Source: Aquilaria yunnanensis
Lineage: Eukaryota; Streptophyta; Magnoliopsida; Malvales; Thymelaeaceae
Reading direction: 5' to 3'
DNA length: 64,000 nucleotides
Assembly (NCBI GenBank): GCA_039654915.1
Contig: CM077596.1
Span: 71,735,751 to 71,799,750 of the forward strand
Shown here: positions 1-13,543 of the stretch, in pieces
How the letters are laid out: each line of letters starts with the position of its first letter
How positions within the stretch are numbered: position 1 is the first letter of the stretch
The notes under the pieces: model-generated
Seen by the model: the letters and a program-made list of their open reading frames with translations, nothing else
Told to the model about the DNA's origin: nothing
The model's database searches: none
Position numbers and translations under genes: made by a program

Positions 1-2220
1 GCAAGATAGTCACCTTTCTGAGGGCCTATATTGTAATTTTCTCAGTTTTAGTTTCTCTTACGTTTGTTTCAATTAAAATGTCATTTCAGTCCCTAACTTT
101 CCAATTTTTTCATTTTAGACTCTGAGTTAGGTCCATGTTCCATTTTAGTCCCCAAATTTTATAATTGTTTAATTAGATCTTCTATTTGCTCTCTTGGGCC
201 TAGAGCTTTTTTCTTGTTGTTATTTTTTTATGTACTATCTTCTGAAGTAAGACATTGGTGTCCATAATTTGTTTATTTTTTAGTTAAACCATTTTTTTAT
301 CTTTATTAAGTCAAATTTTCAATCCTTAATACCTAAAATTTTTCCTTTTTTTTTTTTGTCTTGACCCTAACTTTTTATTGATTTTATTTATTGTTTTTTT
401 CTAAAATAAAACTTTAATCATTATAATTTACCTACTATTGGCATGGTTCTGACTAATTCGGCTTTAATCAGTTTTTTTTTTACTTTCTTTTCTTTTTATC
501 TTTATTAAGTTAATGGTTTGACTGTTAATTGATTAACATATATTAAACATAATTTTATATTTTGGTCATTTTTTATCATTTTTTATTATTAAGTTTTGTA
601 GCATTAATTATTTAATTTAAGCTCTATAGTTTAATAAAGTAATTTGGTCCATAATTGTTAAATTTAAAAGTGAATTTTTCTAGATAAAATTTTCATTGAT
701 ATTAAATATTAGAATTTGAGTTAATAAGAGATAAAAATTCTTAGTGAATTTTTTTTAATTAACAAAAAATATGTATTATTTCAAAGCACATACCATGTTT
801 TGTTTCACACTGTTATTATTAAAATTTATTATAAAAAATATCTGCTATGATGTGTAAGCCCCCAAATCTCTTTATTTGTTTTTTTTTTTGTCTCTATAGT
901 TTTATATTTTTTTTATTTATTGTCTTCTAAGGAAAAATTTTAGTAACTCTGATTTGTTTCTTTTCTTTTATTTTTTTTAATCAACCATAGTGACTTCATT
1001 TAATTTTTTTTAAAATTTTTTATTATTTTTTTAAAACAAAACTTTAGTTACTATGAATTGTTTACTTTTTTGTATAGTCCAAGATGATTCATTTTAGCTA
1101 ATGTTTTCATTTATTTTCTTTTTTCCTTTATTAAGTTGATGATTAAATCTTTAATTCTTGAAATCTTTACATTTACTCTCTTAGCTTGAAGACCATTTTT
1201 TGTAGTTTTTTTATTAATAATTAAACCCCACTTTTTGTCATTGAAATTTCATTCTTTATCTTATATTATTAACTTTTTCATATTATTTATCTTTTCTAAC
1301 ACAAAATTTTAGTCTTCACGGTTTATCTCTTGATACTTAGATTATTTTTTTTTTCTCTCTTAGTCCCAAACCTTTACCTTGACTTTTTATCTCAGTTTTT
1401 TTTTTGTTTTTTTTTTATTTTTATGAAACTCTTTTTATTTATCAATGTTTTTGTTTTTTTTTTTATGATACTCTTTTTATTTATCAATGATTACCATTGT
1501 TTACATTCATGTTTAATATTGATACAGATTGAATTGAGGCAACGCACGAGCACCATAAACCTCATATTAACTAAAGCACCAAGCTTTGATATTGGCCTTA
1601 AAAACAGTAATTTCGGTTGTTTTCCTTTTTTTTTGTTCCCTTCACCCCATTTTTACATTCCTAGCCTGGTTAGGTACACAGCGCCTTTTTCCCCTTTCTT
1701 GCCTCCTACGGCACACTCTTTGGGCTCAACCCATTTTTTTCCTTTCTTTTTTTCCCCTCCCTAGCCTGCTACAGTACGTAGTCCCTTTTTCCCCTTCCTA
1801 GTCTGTTACAGTACATCTTTTCTGGCTAAGCCCATTTTTTCACTTGCTAGCCCAGAGACTATTCATAAGCCTGCCACAATGAGAAAAACTACACCATAGT
1901 CCTCAATTTTTCCGTGATAATATTACATCATCCTCAAACTTTGAAATAATACAATTTTGCTACTATCCCAGCATGCACCAAAGATGTCGTAAAATTTTGG
2001 CTTTGTATCCTTTCCCCCAAACTTTCATGAGTTACAGTAAAAGCCCAAATTTGTTCTAAAATACCAAAATCACTACACTGTTTTTATGTCTTATATTTTC
2101 TATTTATTGAATTGGTCAAACTTTTAAACAATTATAATTTTTTAAAACATTTCATCATGACTTAGTTTCGAATTAATCATTCATAACTTTTTTTAGCACT
2201 TTTTTTTCTTTGCATGTGTA
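1..2220. other. T-rich intergenic DNA, no gene seen
   Basis: The + strand is strongly T-rich with many homopolymer runs. Open frames here are low-complexity Phe/Leu-rich translations of T tracts and do not look like proteins. Around 1640-1860 there is an imperfect repeat of about 90 bp containing blocks such as CCTAGCCTG and TACAGTAC. Probably old transposon debris; I could not assign a family. Confidence 0.5.
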
Positions 2221-2225
2221 ATCAG

Positions 2226-4680
2226 TGTCATGCGAGGCACACTCAAAGTTTTGGGATGATGATAGGCCGCACACTCAAAAAAATAAAATTCACTTGAACA
2301 TGCGAGACTATAAATATTCTAAATAAATCCAAATAACCATTACTTATAATCTAAATTTATTACTTGAAATTTGGCATTGAGTGTTAGAGCAACTACAACT
2401 TAAAATCTCATACTCTAACATAAGAGTGTACATTGTAATCACTCACCAACTAGCTAACCTTATATTACTTGCTAATCATTCCATAAAAAATAAAAACACG
2501 GAAAACAATTTTATTAGAAATATCATAAATTCAATATTAAGTAGAAAATATAATAAACGTATAAATAAGTCAAAACATTCATTGGTAGGAAAACGATACT
2601 TATAAAAATCAAAATGTCATTTAAGTATCAAGAACAAATATAATTAAATTTATTATAAAATATGACAAAACAAACGTGAAATTCATACATGAAATCATTA
2701 GTCAAAACAAAACAATTCAAAATAAATAACAAAATAAAATATTTATTAACATGGTGAGTGGGTGCAATCATTATAACTACACTTTAACCATTGTAGTACG
2801 TCATGTCAGAATAAGTATACTTAACCTCTACAATATATCATGTCATAATAACTACGCTTAATAGCTATAGTACGTCATAGACCGACTAAGAATCGCCATT
2901 AGTAAAGTGCTCAGATGGACTAATTCTAAACAGTGTACTATTAATCATACTTACATAATACTTTGTAAGAAGGGCCATAAATTACACTTTCATAGTAGTC
3001 GAGCATAGAACCAATACCCACTAAAACAGAGTGAAAATATATATATTCATATTTATGAACTTTCAGAGTTCAAAAACCCATAAAAATTAGAAAATTGTAC
3101 TGTCGTTATAACATTAAAAAAAACATGCTTGATCTCATAAATCAATGAGAACACAACTTGCATAAGAAACACAGATAATGCATATGCAATTGTTTCCAAT
3201 ACATTTAAATAGTATTTCCTCTATCTCACTTTTTTTGCTTTGTTTGACTTTTTTGACTAGTTTGACTTTAATTTATTCATATTATTGTTTGTTCAAAAAA
3301 ATTAATATATATATATATATATATTTAGAAGCTATAGGTCTTGATTCATCATTCATATATAAAGCATTTTCATTTATATACTAAAATGTTGAAAATAAAA
3401 AAATATAAATTAATTACTAAAAAGTGAATAATGCAAAGAATTTGGAATAGAGGGAGTAAAACTTCATAATAAACTTTCAAATAATAAAGGACAATTTATT
3501 CATACTTTAAAACCAAAGCTTCATAGAACTATAGTTTAATGTAATTCAATACTTTAAAATCAATAAACCAGATAACACAATAACAATTTAAGTTTATAAT
3601 GGTGGATGGCCACTTACCTCAAATTGCAACTTTTCAACTCTCAAAATAATGGTTTAGTCACCTAAAATGATTATATAAAGGCCTATGTCAAAACCAAACA
3701 AAATTAAGAAATAACCCAAAATTATTCTCTGTCAATGGCCTAAACGAATGTTTCTGGAAAATAAGGACTCTGTGAACCAGTTTTCAACGCCCAAGGATCA
3801 ACATTGTCAATAACCCGAATCTCTTTTTCATCTTTCAACTTACAGTGACCAACACGTAACATTATAAACGTTAGGACCTCGGTACATCCCTATTAAAAGC
3901 CAAGGAACTAATTGGTAAATAAACTAATTTCACTCAAGAACTTCAATTTTACGTTCTTTCTCTTCCAGCCGACTGCAAGTCTGCAACTCGCCGGAATTCG
4001 TTAATCTCCAGCCAAACCTCACCCAGATTTGTTCCAAAATCATTTTAAACATTCTCAATCATCATTATCTCTTGCAATATCTAAAAACTATCAAAATTCT
4101 TCCCTAATAATTTTATCTCTTCTTGAATTTACATGAACTTCTTTGTCATAAATGCACAAAAAAATTCTAAAATAAAATCCACCAAAATTACTTCTTTTAA
4201 AGAAAAAAATCATAAGTTCGGTCTTGATTTTCAATCATTACTTCTTCTCTTTCGTGAAAAAAACCACAATAGAATAGGAGTAGGAGTAGAAACAAAACCC
4301 TGTTTTTTTTTTTTTTTCAGAAAGGCGTGTGTGTGTGTGTATATTAACATGACACTCCCTATTATATTTTTAACTCTCTTTTTTCTATTTTCTTTTCTTT
4401 TCTTTTTTATTCCTTTTCCTTCTTTCACGTTCTCTCCCAATTTTCTTTTCCTTCCAGTTTTAATTTTGGGCTTCACTTGTCCATTTATCCCCATTTCTTC
4501 TATCCTACTCGGCTATTCATTTCTTTTCTTGTTTTTTCTTGTCGTTTTTTTTCCTTTTATTCTTTTTACTTCTTCCCACCCCTTAATAACTAGTCAAGAC
4601 TTTAATGGTTATTATTTTTACTTAGCTTTTGTGCCATTAACTTAAACAAACTAAACTTAATAAACTTTCGGGTTGCTACA
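2226..4680 (-). mobile_element. Probable Ty3/gypsy (Del/Tekay-like) solo LTR
   Basis: Read on the - strand, the segment starts TGTAGCAACCCGAAAG and ends CCTCGCATGACA, giving TG...CA ends. The flanking pentamers are ATCAG (2221-2225) and AGCAG (4681-4685), a target duplication with one mismatch. The length (2455 bp) and inner features, such as a stretch reading GATTGCACCCACTCACC on the - strand and the short repeats near 2770-2890, resemble long Del/Tekay-type LTRs of eudicots. No internal coding region is attached, so a solo LTR is the simplest reading. The family assignment rests on general resemblance and the borders on motif logic only. Confidence 0.5.
3212..3456. mobile_element. Stowaway-type MITE nested in the solo LTR
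   Basis: The right end reads GGAATAGAGGGAG followed by TA, the reverse complement of the CTCCCTC-type terminus of Stowaway (Tc1/mariner) MITEs. The left end, TA followed by GTATTTCCTCTATCTCAC, is a degenerate match in inverted orientation. The 245-bp length and TA duplication fit the family. It contains a (TA)n run near 3305-3325. It interrupts the LTR at 2226-4680 and so is younger than it. Confidence 0.5.
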
Positions 4681-5459
4681 AGCAGAATTCTAGTGAGAAT
4701 TATGCAAAGAGAAGCGAATAGTGCATCTTTTTTTTTTTTTTTTTTCTTGAGTTACACTAGCCACTGATCTTCTGGCCTGCAGGCAAGTTGAGTGGCTTCT
4801 ATTGTATATGATGCTCATTCCAAAGTCACGATCAATATTTCTTGTGGCTTGTGCTTATCCCTCAAGTCACCAAACAGATAAAAAGTTTAGGTTTCATAAT
4901 GAAATTTTTAACATCAGAAGGTTGGATCATGCAGTTGTTATATTGGCATGGATGAAAGAATCCCTTTTTTTTTTTTATAACGAAAGCACACTTCCCCTGG
5001 AAGCTTCACTTGACAACAAAAATTACCATATGTATGCAATCCATCATGTCATCAAGGTCCCACTTAGCTATCCCCATGAGAACTTTGGGAATGCGCATGG
5101 AATCCAATGCAAAAAGTGCTCTGTCACAGCTAGACCTTGCATCACAAGCAATATCTTTACTTCTTTACACTTTAGTTACATGCATCAAAGTTCTGGGACC
5201 AGTCTACGCCCGAGAAATCCAAAGCAACCAATCTCTTTACCTGTTTACCCTTTAACTTGCCTCAAAAGTTTTAGGACCAATCATATCCATGACCAAGAAG
5301 TGTTGTTATGCTGACACAGCAAGGTGAATGGCTTGTAGCATTATTTATGGGTGGGTGTAAATGTAATGCTCATTCCCAAGTCACGGCCCGAGAATTCCTC
5401 TTACCTGTGAGCTTTAAAAGCATACAACTGATAGATTTTCCCGCAAGTGAAGTCATCAG
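4681..5459. other. Unassigned intergenic DNA with a diverged direct repeat
   Basis: No recognisable protein. A diverged direct repeat links about 4781-4835 to about 5318-5390; both contain GTGGCTT/ATGGCTT followed by ATGCTCATTCC and AAGTCACG. A phrase close to CATCAAAGTTTTGGGACCA occurs at about 5180 and again near 8425, suggesting a dispersed repeat. The open frames on both strands lack family motifs. Confidence 0.35.
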
Positions 5460-5690
5460 GTAAAGGTAAGAAGTCCTGGGTCTGGAAATGAAGTTGAGGA
5501 GGATTCAGATGACCAAGGTCGGGAAGAGAGCTGTGGAGGATGCAGCTAGAGTGATCCAAGAGACTGCGGTGTTGCGTCGTTGGTGCAGGAAATTGGATGG
5601 TTTGAGGCAGCTTCGGTGGAAGATGAAGTCACAGTGGAAGCAGCAGGGGCTGAAATGGCAGAGGAACAGCATGCAATTCAGTTATGACTT
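5460..5690 (+). pseudogene. Coding-like terminal exon with one in-frame stop, unrecognised
   Basis: After a plausible splice acceptor (CATCAG near 5455) one forward frame reads an acidic, Glu/Asp/Ser-rich stretch of about 75 codons ending in TGA near 5689. It is interrupted by a single TAG about 30 codons in. The composition and the fall to T-rich, 3'-UTR-like sequence after 5742 suggest the last exon of a host gene or a captured piece of one. A different forward frame (5488-5742, 84 residues, Arg/Lys/Trp-rich) is open throughout but looks like an out-of-frame shadow. I do not recognise the family. Confidence 0.25.
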
Positions 5691-5742
5691 GTACAGCTAT
5701 TCTCTCAATTTTGATGATGGCTACTCTCACAAGTCTTTTTGA

Positions 5743-7358
5743 TGTATTTTATCTGTTTTTGTTTTCTTTTTTCTTTCCTCTTTTTTTCCTTCCCGTCACC
5801 CTCTTCCAATTGATAGTTGTCTGCAGTTTCTGCAGGGTGTACATTTGTGTAATTTGATATGTAATTAAAGAAAAGAGTTGCCTGAAACTGTTTCTAAGTA
5901 CTCTTATTACTTGACAATAGATAGGAAAAGAGAACTTGAGAGAGAGAGAGAGATCTGATGGGGATTTATTTGCCTTCAGCTACGGTAGGTGCTAAGAAAC
6001 AGAGGAATCTATAAGTTGGATTATCCTGGGGCCTGAAAGTTCATAATGACTAAGGGTTGCAGCTTTTTGGTGATGCATTTCCCACTTAGGCATAGTACTT
6101 GGCTACATAAATAACTATTTGAATTATATGCAAAATTCTGAACTTGATAACCAGCAAAAGTTCAGTCAGCAATCAAATTAATTAAGTCTACTATCACAGT
6201 TAAAAGTTTGTGATTGGTATTGCAAGTTTATGATTTTGAGAGGCTCGCAGTACAAATACGGGAACTGCTCCTTTTTGAGATTGAACTCGCCCGGAGATTT
6301 GAGAAAGTTGACCGTTCTGGATAAGTGAAAGAAGAATGCTCTTTACTTATCATGCAAACCTCGGGCATTGTTGGCCTGTCAATTGCCTGTTCCAGAACAA
6401 GGAGGAGCAGGAAGTTAAAGTTTCTCAGAAAGAGCGCATAGGCTGCACCACAAGATGTAGCTTGCGGTGTTGGGTCCTTCAGCTCCAGGGGCCTTTTGCT
6501 TGTTCATAAATCCCATCCCCGAAAGGATTAACAAGAAGGAGGATGAATGATAAGAAAAAAGTAAGAGAAGGATGTTATCTCTATAGAGGGCAGTAACTCA
6601 CATATATATATATATCCAAGAGGTCTGTTGCCTCCACACAATTGGCTTAACAAGAACCAAATCAAGGGTCAAGACATGGCACATTTAAAATTAATCCCAC
6701 ATTCCCAGAAATCTCTTTGTTTCCGATCTGATTCCAACCCCTTCCGTACATACTTGGGCTTGATTGAACAACTCCCATAGAATAGTCTTGTGCATGTGTC
6801 TGCCGATGGTTGCAGTAGCCAGCACTATACTTGGGCTTCATCTGGGAATAATGTTTAAGATCAATGTCCCAGTTAAGATAATTTATCATTACTGTGATAA
6901 CTTTTTTAAACTTACAATTTCTATTGCTAAGTGATGAAGTTGTTCATGAATGAAGCCAAGGATTACATTTTTATTGTTTGAGGAACAGTATAATATTTCT
7001 GTACGTCGTCAATTTCCGGCCATTACGCCGCTTCGAGCCTTCGACAAACATGCATCCAGGAATCCGGACCACCACTCCAGACGAAGTAGAAGCCTCACTT
7101 GTTAGTTTGTTCGGAAGCGTTTTGGCAGACATGTTTCGGACGTGTTTGTTTGGAATTTGTGGCTAACTGTCAATCAAATAAGAAATTTGCTATATGTAAT
7201 AAAATTTTATACAAAATCTTAAACTATACCCGTGCTATATTACAAGTTGGTCCCTATACAAAAAACCATTGCATAAGCGTTCTTAAACTTCAATAAATGT
7301 CACCCCTCTGTTTCACATTAATTAATTTTTTTATTTTTTTTATGATTGGAGTTTGACT

Positions 7359-7361
<3 letters not shown>
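5743..7361. other. Intergenic DNA, no supported gene
   Basis: A T-rich tail after the coding-like segment, a short GA run near 5940, and a higher-complexity stretch near 6240-6560 and 6990-7160 in which I could not find a conserved domain on either strand. A short TA run lies near 6604. Confidence 0.35.

Positions 7362-7452
<91 letters not shown>
7362..7452. repeat. Compound (AT)n(GT)n microsatellite
   Basis: About 50 bp of alternating A and T pass directly into about 40 bp of alternating T and G. Such compound runs are hypervariable and can adopt cruciform or Z-form structure. Confidence 0.95.
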
Positions 7453-7453
<1 letters not shown>

Positions 7454-10246
7454 TAAAAAAAATTCTTAAAATTAATATTTAAAAACTATAATATTTAAAA
7501 TTTTATTTTCATATAAAATATTAATATCTTTATAATAAATTTATTTAAAAAATAAAATTATAAATTAATTGTCATAAATAATAAAAAGATCAATTTTTGT
7601 GAAATTAAAGAAATAGCATAATTTAAGAAAATTATCAAGTTTAACTGTCAATTCATAGTGCATATATAAAGAATTTGTCATCGGAGTTAGTAACCTCTTT
7701 TCATCCAACGTCAGCAGGGCCAACTTTATGATCCTGGGTCGTGAAAGTCTATTATTTGCCTCAATGTTCTCTTTTCTACCTACAAATTTTGTACTCAACA
7801 TTTGAGACGCTTAGCTGGAGCACAAAGTTAACATAAGTGGCTACAGTTAGGATTGGATGAGATGCAGATATTGTCCCTTGAGTCATATATATTATGACCC
7901 CTGTCCTAAATTCTTTATTCTAGTTTATTTTTTTTATTTATTAAAATTTAAAAAAATTATATTTAGAAACTATGATATTTATAGTTTTAAATATATATAT
8001 TTCTAAATTTTTTATTAAATAATAATAAATAAATTTAATTCAAATTTAAGTCAAAAAATAAAAATGAAGCAAAAAAAAAAAATATGAGATGTTGATATGA
8101 TCTTATACACCAATTTTCGGTATCCTGCGACTAGACTCGAGCCGAGCGCCAAACCTTATCCGGCCTTTTTCCTCTCTCTCTTCCGATGGTCATGGATTAC
8201 CCACGCTTCCCTCAATAACACATTTAAGCAGAGGAATTAATTACCTTTATCAGTAAAGTAATTAAGTAGTATATTATTGAGGGTCAGGTTTTTGTTAGAA
8301 ATCAGAAACATCCAATCCTATGTGAAAAAGTGATTTACCCCGGAGCGGAAACGCTTGCATCAGTACCAAGTAGCTAGCAGCAACCAGTTACTTGTTTAAT
8401 TAGAACTAGCTAGCTTTAATTTCCATCAAAGTTTTGGGACCAATTTCTATGACCAGCGAATGCCGACAAATTTCGAGCAAATTGAATTGATAAAGTTGCC
8501 AAAATATGAAAATTTTTCTATATCATACCGATCATCATCAAGAGCAACATCTAGCTCTTTTCCCTCACTACTATTTTTACCTTGGCAAGATACCGTACAA
8601 AAAAATTCAATTATTGAAATCCATATATACACACACCAAGCCATTTGCATCAAAGGAGAAGAAGACATACCATTTAAAACAAAATCCTCTCAATCAATGT
8701 ACTGAATTAATGACTTCTACTATCATATCCTACAATATCAACCATGATGAATGATTGAATTTTAGAAGCCATAATCATTTAAAAATTTTAAGGAAGAGGC
8801 TAATATCAGTAACATGATCGATTCTATAATAAACCTAAAATCTCTAGTTTGTTTGTCTTTTCCTTATTAGGATTCTATTTTATTTCTCTTTCATTTTTCA
8901 TTCCTACAATTCATGTAGAGCTACCAACAAGCCAAAAAAAGGAAGAAAACTACACAACCAAGCCTATTCCAATAGAAAATATGGACCCAGCAAAGCTTCG
9001 GAACCGTCTTGTGGCCTAACAAGGCTTTGGGGAGAGAGATCCCATGGATGACAAAGATATTCAACCCCTGACTTCTCCGCTTGCGCTATACTGCAACACT
9101 TCATTGTGAGAAATAAAACATATCTAAGAATTGTAGGAAACAACAGATTCTAGCTTTGCAAAGTTGCATTGAAAAGAATGAACTGTTTGATTTCTCCTTC
9201 ATCTCTTTTCATAACTTCATCGAAAATATGCTCTTACCTAACTTTGGGCTGCAAAATCACCAGCCTCAGTGCCACATGGCAGGGTTGGATTGATGTTCAA
9301 CAAAGTGATGCATATGGACCCCACTTTTATTTAAGAAAAATATAAGTAAAATTTTTATTTATTTTTTTTATGAAATTTTATAAGTAAAAATTATTATTAT
9401 TATTATTTTTAATGAAAATTTAAACCTTCTGTGTTTTAATTATTTTATTCTAAAAATATAGACATAATATGATAAGCAATCCACCTTGAAAAGTGGAGGC
9501 CACCCTTCGATTTGTTTAAAAAATTAACTAAATATCTAATGTTTTACCCATAAAAGTAAGAATACTATTTCTCTTTGAAATTTATTTTTAAAGTTTCTAA
9601 ATAATTTTAAGGACTTATTCAATTTAAATTTAAATGTAAAGCACATTTATTTAGTGACTATAGAAGTACTTTATTTTGAAAATAAATAAAATTTAATAAC
9701 TTACTTCAAATTAAAGCTAAAGGTTGCTTAAAATAAAATTTATTTCTATGTATACAATTAGGAATTAATTCAAAGAAAATTTTATTATATGATCATATTT
9801 TTTTAATACTAAAAAATTTATAAGAGCATGGTTATAGGAGATATATTTTCTTTAGATAGTTGTATTATAATTTAAAATTTAGTTTTGATCAATTAAAATT
9901 TTAGGATTGATTATAACTTAAGCTTATATATGGACCTCATTTTAAAAATGTTCTAGATCCACTACTTCCACTTGGCCATCAAAAATACCAAAATTAACCT
10001 GAAATCGATTTGAATAATGAATATTAGTTCTCATAATCTCACAACTTATACACCAATTTGCAACTTTCCCGAAACCTATGCATACAAACCAATAGTTAAA
10101 ATTTTACATAATTTTATGCCAAGTGAACAGACCTAGATTGCATTGATTCAATCATGCAAAAATTGATGCTGACCAAATTGATTCATGAAAGTAGCAGAAT
10201 GTGTCAAAAGGCTCAATCTTTGCATTATTACAACAAATTTTTATTG
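7453..10246. other. AT-rich intergenic DNA, no gene seen
   Basis: Long AT-rich stretches (7460-7600, 7900-8080, 9330-9990) flank moderately complex DNA near 8100-9300. The open frames are short, overlap on both strands and lack motifs. Confidence 0.4.
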
Positions 10247-10251
10247 AAGGA

Positions 10252-11437
10252 TGTTGGCCCAAGTGCAACCAAGAGGGGGGGTGAATTGGTTGTTTTAAAA
10301 ACTTTAGCAAAATAAAAATTTACAACTAAATTCACTCAATCAAAGATCAAGAACAAATCGGGATTTATAGAGGTTCAACTCCACCAACTGGAGTCTACGT
10401 CTTCTCCTCAAGCTTGCCCACTTGAGATTTCCTCTACTATGTCTTGATCAAAATTACAATGGTGTTTTCTTCAAGGTTCACACCCAACCAATCTATAGTT
10501 TTCTCTAAGGCTCACTAGAAACCACTCCCTAGTTTTCTTCAAAGCTCACTAGAAACCACTCTATACTCAAGGGATTCTAAGGCTTTGAATGTTTAAAAAC
10601 TCACAAGCTCACACAATAGCACTCAAGCTAGATATACAAGTGAAAGCACAAAACTTAGCTATTTTCTCAAATGATGAATACTTTGATGAGCATTTGATGA
10701 TGAATCTTTGATCTTATTGCCAAGTTAGTTCCCAAAGTGTTTCTCCATATTTTTATACTCATTTGGGAGCCAAAAAGACGTAGACGTTGGAAACCTGCTA
10801 GAGTCGTTTGGAAAAGTTCCACAAATTTTGGTAACCGTTGCTCTGTTTTTTGTGCAAAAGGGGAAAAGTTCCAGACTTCGCGTTAAGTTTCGAGTTTAAC
10901 GGGTTAAACTCGATTTCGTCCTCCAACGGTCAAAAACGGCTAAAGACAGGTCATAAAAAGTTCTGCCATAATGTTCAGGTGGCGTCCTCTGATTCGTCCG
11001 CGTCACATTTCAAATCTTGACTCAAATCGCGCCAGTCGAAGGATTTTGGGGAAAACTTTCAAACTTGCGAATAACAAGTTAAACTCGAAGTTTAACACGT
11101 TACTTGATACTCAGAAAATAGACAACACTTCCAGACTTCGAATTAAACTAGTTTAACGTATTAAAGTATAAACTTGGGAGCAACTTAGAAACACTTGTCA
11201 TTTGTAAAATAAACTTGATTTAAATATTAATATATTTTGATGACCTACCAAATTCTCTTTAAAAACAAGTTTTATCATCAAACTTAAAACATATTTTTTG
11301 AAATAACACTTGAAATACTTAGAATTTAAGCACAACTTTAATAAATCTATTTTGACCCAATAAAATGAGATTAAACACAATAACACAATACACTTGTCAT
11401 CATAAAAATTAAATATTTTCTTGGAACAAATCCAACA
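10252..11437. mobile_element. Solo LTR of an LTR retrotransposon (TSD AAGGA)
   Basis: The segment begins TGTTGGCCCAAG and ends ATCCAACA, with inverted termini TGTTGG/CCAACA. It is flanked on both sides by the same pentamer AAGGA (10247-10251 and 11438-11442). There is no PBS, polypurine tract or coding region, so this is a solo LTR left by recombination between two LTRs. The family is not certain; the inverted TGTTGG/CCAACA ends are common among Ty1/copia elements but are not decisive. Two open frames inside it (10838-11156) are not convincing proteins. Confidence 0.85.
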
Positions 11438-11442
11438 AAGGA

Positions 11443-13305
11443 TTTTTTGAAGGAGAAAGCTAAATTATCAAAATTTGACCAAAAAAATAAGAATGGAAAG
11501 GAAAGAATGTTATAAAAATACCTATTTTGGAAGAATGAAAACGGTAGAAAACTTATCCTCCAAAGCCTTTATCCTCCTCTTTTTGCAATAGACAAAATAC
11601 CCATCTTTGTCCCTTTCCACTTCTCTCATCCCAACACTCGTGTAGCCGGAACTCCAAATCCCATTGCTACTGCCGTTACGACAGGAATGTCGGCCTCGTC
11701 GGTCTCTTCCTCCTTAAAACCGTCGGGACAATGCTTGAGCCGACATACATGCCGCAGAAGATGGCAAATTAGCAGGGAAAGAATTAGAAGAAAGAAGAGA
11801 CCCAACCAGCGGTTTCTACAAACGAACGCGGGAAGGTGAAGAAGGTGAGGGAAGGGTTGGAGAAGATGGAGAATTCGTGGGCTTCATCAAGCTCAAGCTT
11901 AGAGCTTCAGGAGAGGAGATGACCGGAGACCTGTTGCTGAAAAGGGAGTTCGACTGTGAGAACACCAGAGATTTTATCTCACACCAAACCCCCCTGTTCT
12001 GATCGCGGTTTTCACCCGACAACCCTCATTGTTCTGTAATAATCTCCCCTGGTTTGGACAGATTGCAGGCTTGCAGCTAAGGTGGCAATGAAAAGGGAAA
12101 TGTGGCAATGATGGGTGTCAGTATAAGAGAAATTGCCAGCAACGTTATACGTTTTACTTTAATAGACCATCCAATTGCAAGTTTCACATGATTGGGAGTT
12201 TAAGCAAAACAAACAAATATGTTAAGGACTGGTAGTGAGCTTAAACCAAAAGTAAGGAGTATGTTTTCGGTTTAACCCCCATACTTTTTTTCTTTCAAGA
12301 CTAGACGAAAGCTTGTAACTACACATAATAATTGTCCAATTAAAATTTATCTATGAAACGTACGAAATAAGAAAGCCGCAGGAAGCTAAACATGAAAAAA
12401 AGACAGAGGAAAATGGTATAAAAAAATCGCAAAATCAAGCTTCAGTCACAAGGACGTAGATGGAACTTCTCTAATATTAAGTATCTAAACAACTCATACT
12501 AACATTTCAAGGACTATTGCTATAATTACATCACCAAAACGTAGGACAGGTGTCACCAGTTTAGCCATAACGTACGTGACACATGAAGAACAGACCAACC
12601 TCACATGGCACAAATGAAAAACATTGTGGAGGAAACCTAACATTAAACCATCAACCCAAAGACACTTGTCACCACCTCCTAAGCCTCTTGTGCTTTCATT
12701 ATATATATATATAGGATAGATGGGGATTCATGGACCCCATTTCTATAAAATTATTAATAAAAGATACATAATTTAATCATTTAATTTTTTAATGGATCTC
12801 TTAATTTTTACAACATCTAATGGGACAAACAAATGGGCATCTATTATCTCAAAAAATGCAAAAAAGAAAAAAGAAAAAAAGCCTCTACTTTTTTCCACAA
12901 ATGATTTTCTAAATGCAAAAGTCTAATTCTGCCCCTATACTTTCATATATTTTCCCATCTCAATGTTGAAAATTTTTCACTTCTCTTTTTTTCTTCAAAC
13001 ATATGAAAAAAATAAGAAGCTAGTTTGCGTACAAGATAAAGTCAACGAGCTAATAGAGAACAATCTTATAAGTTTATGGTGTAAATAAGGACATTTTTCT
13101 TTAAAATTTTATAGGGGATACACATCTAACCTGTCAAATCTCTATGATTCATATATAATTTTATAATTTTAGTTGAAATTGTTTCAGTAGTAATAGAAAA
13201 ATAGGTACTGAAATGGAGCTTGTTTTTCATATTTTCTTCTAAAAATCAATTTTCATCATTATTTTATATATCTGAATTTATCATATTTATTATGTAACGT
13301 TAATA
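11443..13305. other. Intergenic DNA with a higher-GC island of unknown nature
   Basis: A less AT-rich island at about 11560-12060 contains a Ser/Pro-rich reverse frame (12022 down to 11816) that could be the 5' part of a host gene or a captured fragment; no domain is recognisable. The rest (12060-13305) is AT-rich without supported genes. Confidence 0.3.
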
Positions 13306-13541
13306 GTCTCTTTGTTTTATAAAAGCTAAACTCTTTATTATTCATAATAATTAATTTATGATTTTATTTCTCAAAATTTATCAAAAAAATATGAATTTTT
13401 TATATGAAAATGAAACTTTAAATATTATAATTTTTAAATATCATTTTTAAGAATTTTTTTGATAAATATTAATATGAATATTTTTAATTTATATTTTAAT
13501 CAGAAAAAATAAAATGGCTAACTAATGCGAAATGAAATGAG
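13306..13541. mobile_element. Possible Stowaway-like MITE
   Basis: Flanked by TA on both sides, with ends GTCTCTTTGTTTTATAA on the left and CGAAATGAAATGAG on the right that are weakly inverted. The length (236 bp) and AT-rich interior fit a Stowaway MITE, but the terminal match is poor. Confidence 0.25.
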
Positions 13542-13543
13542 TA

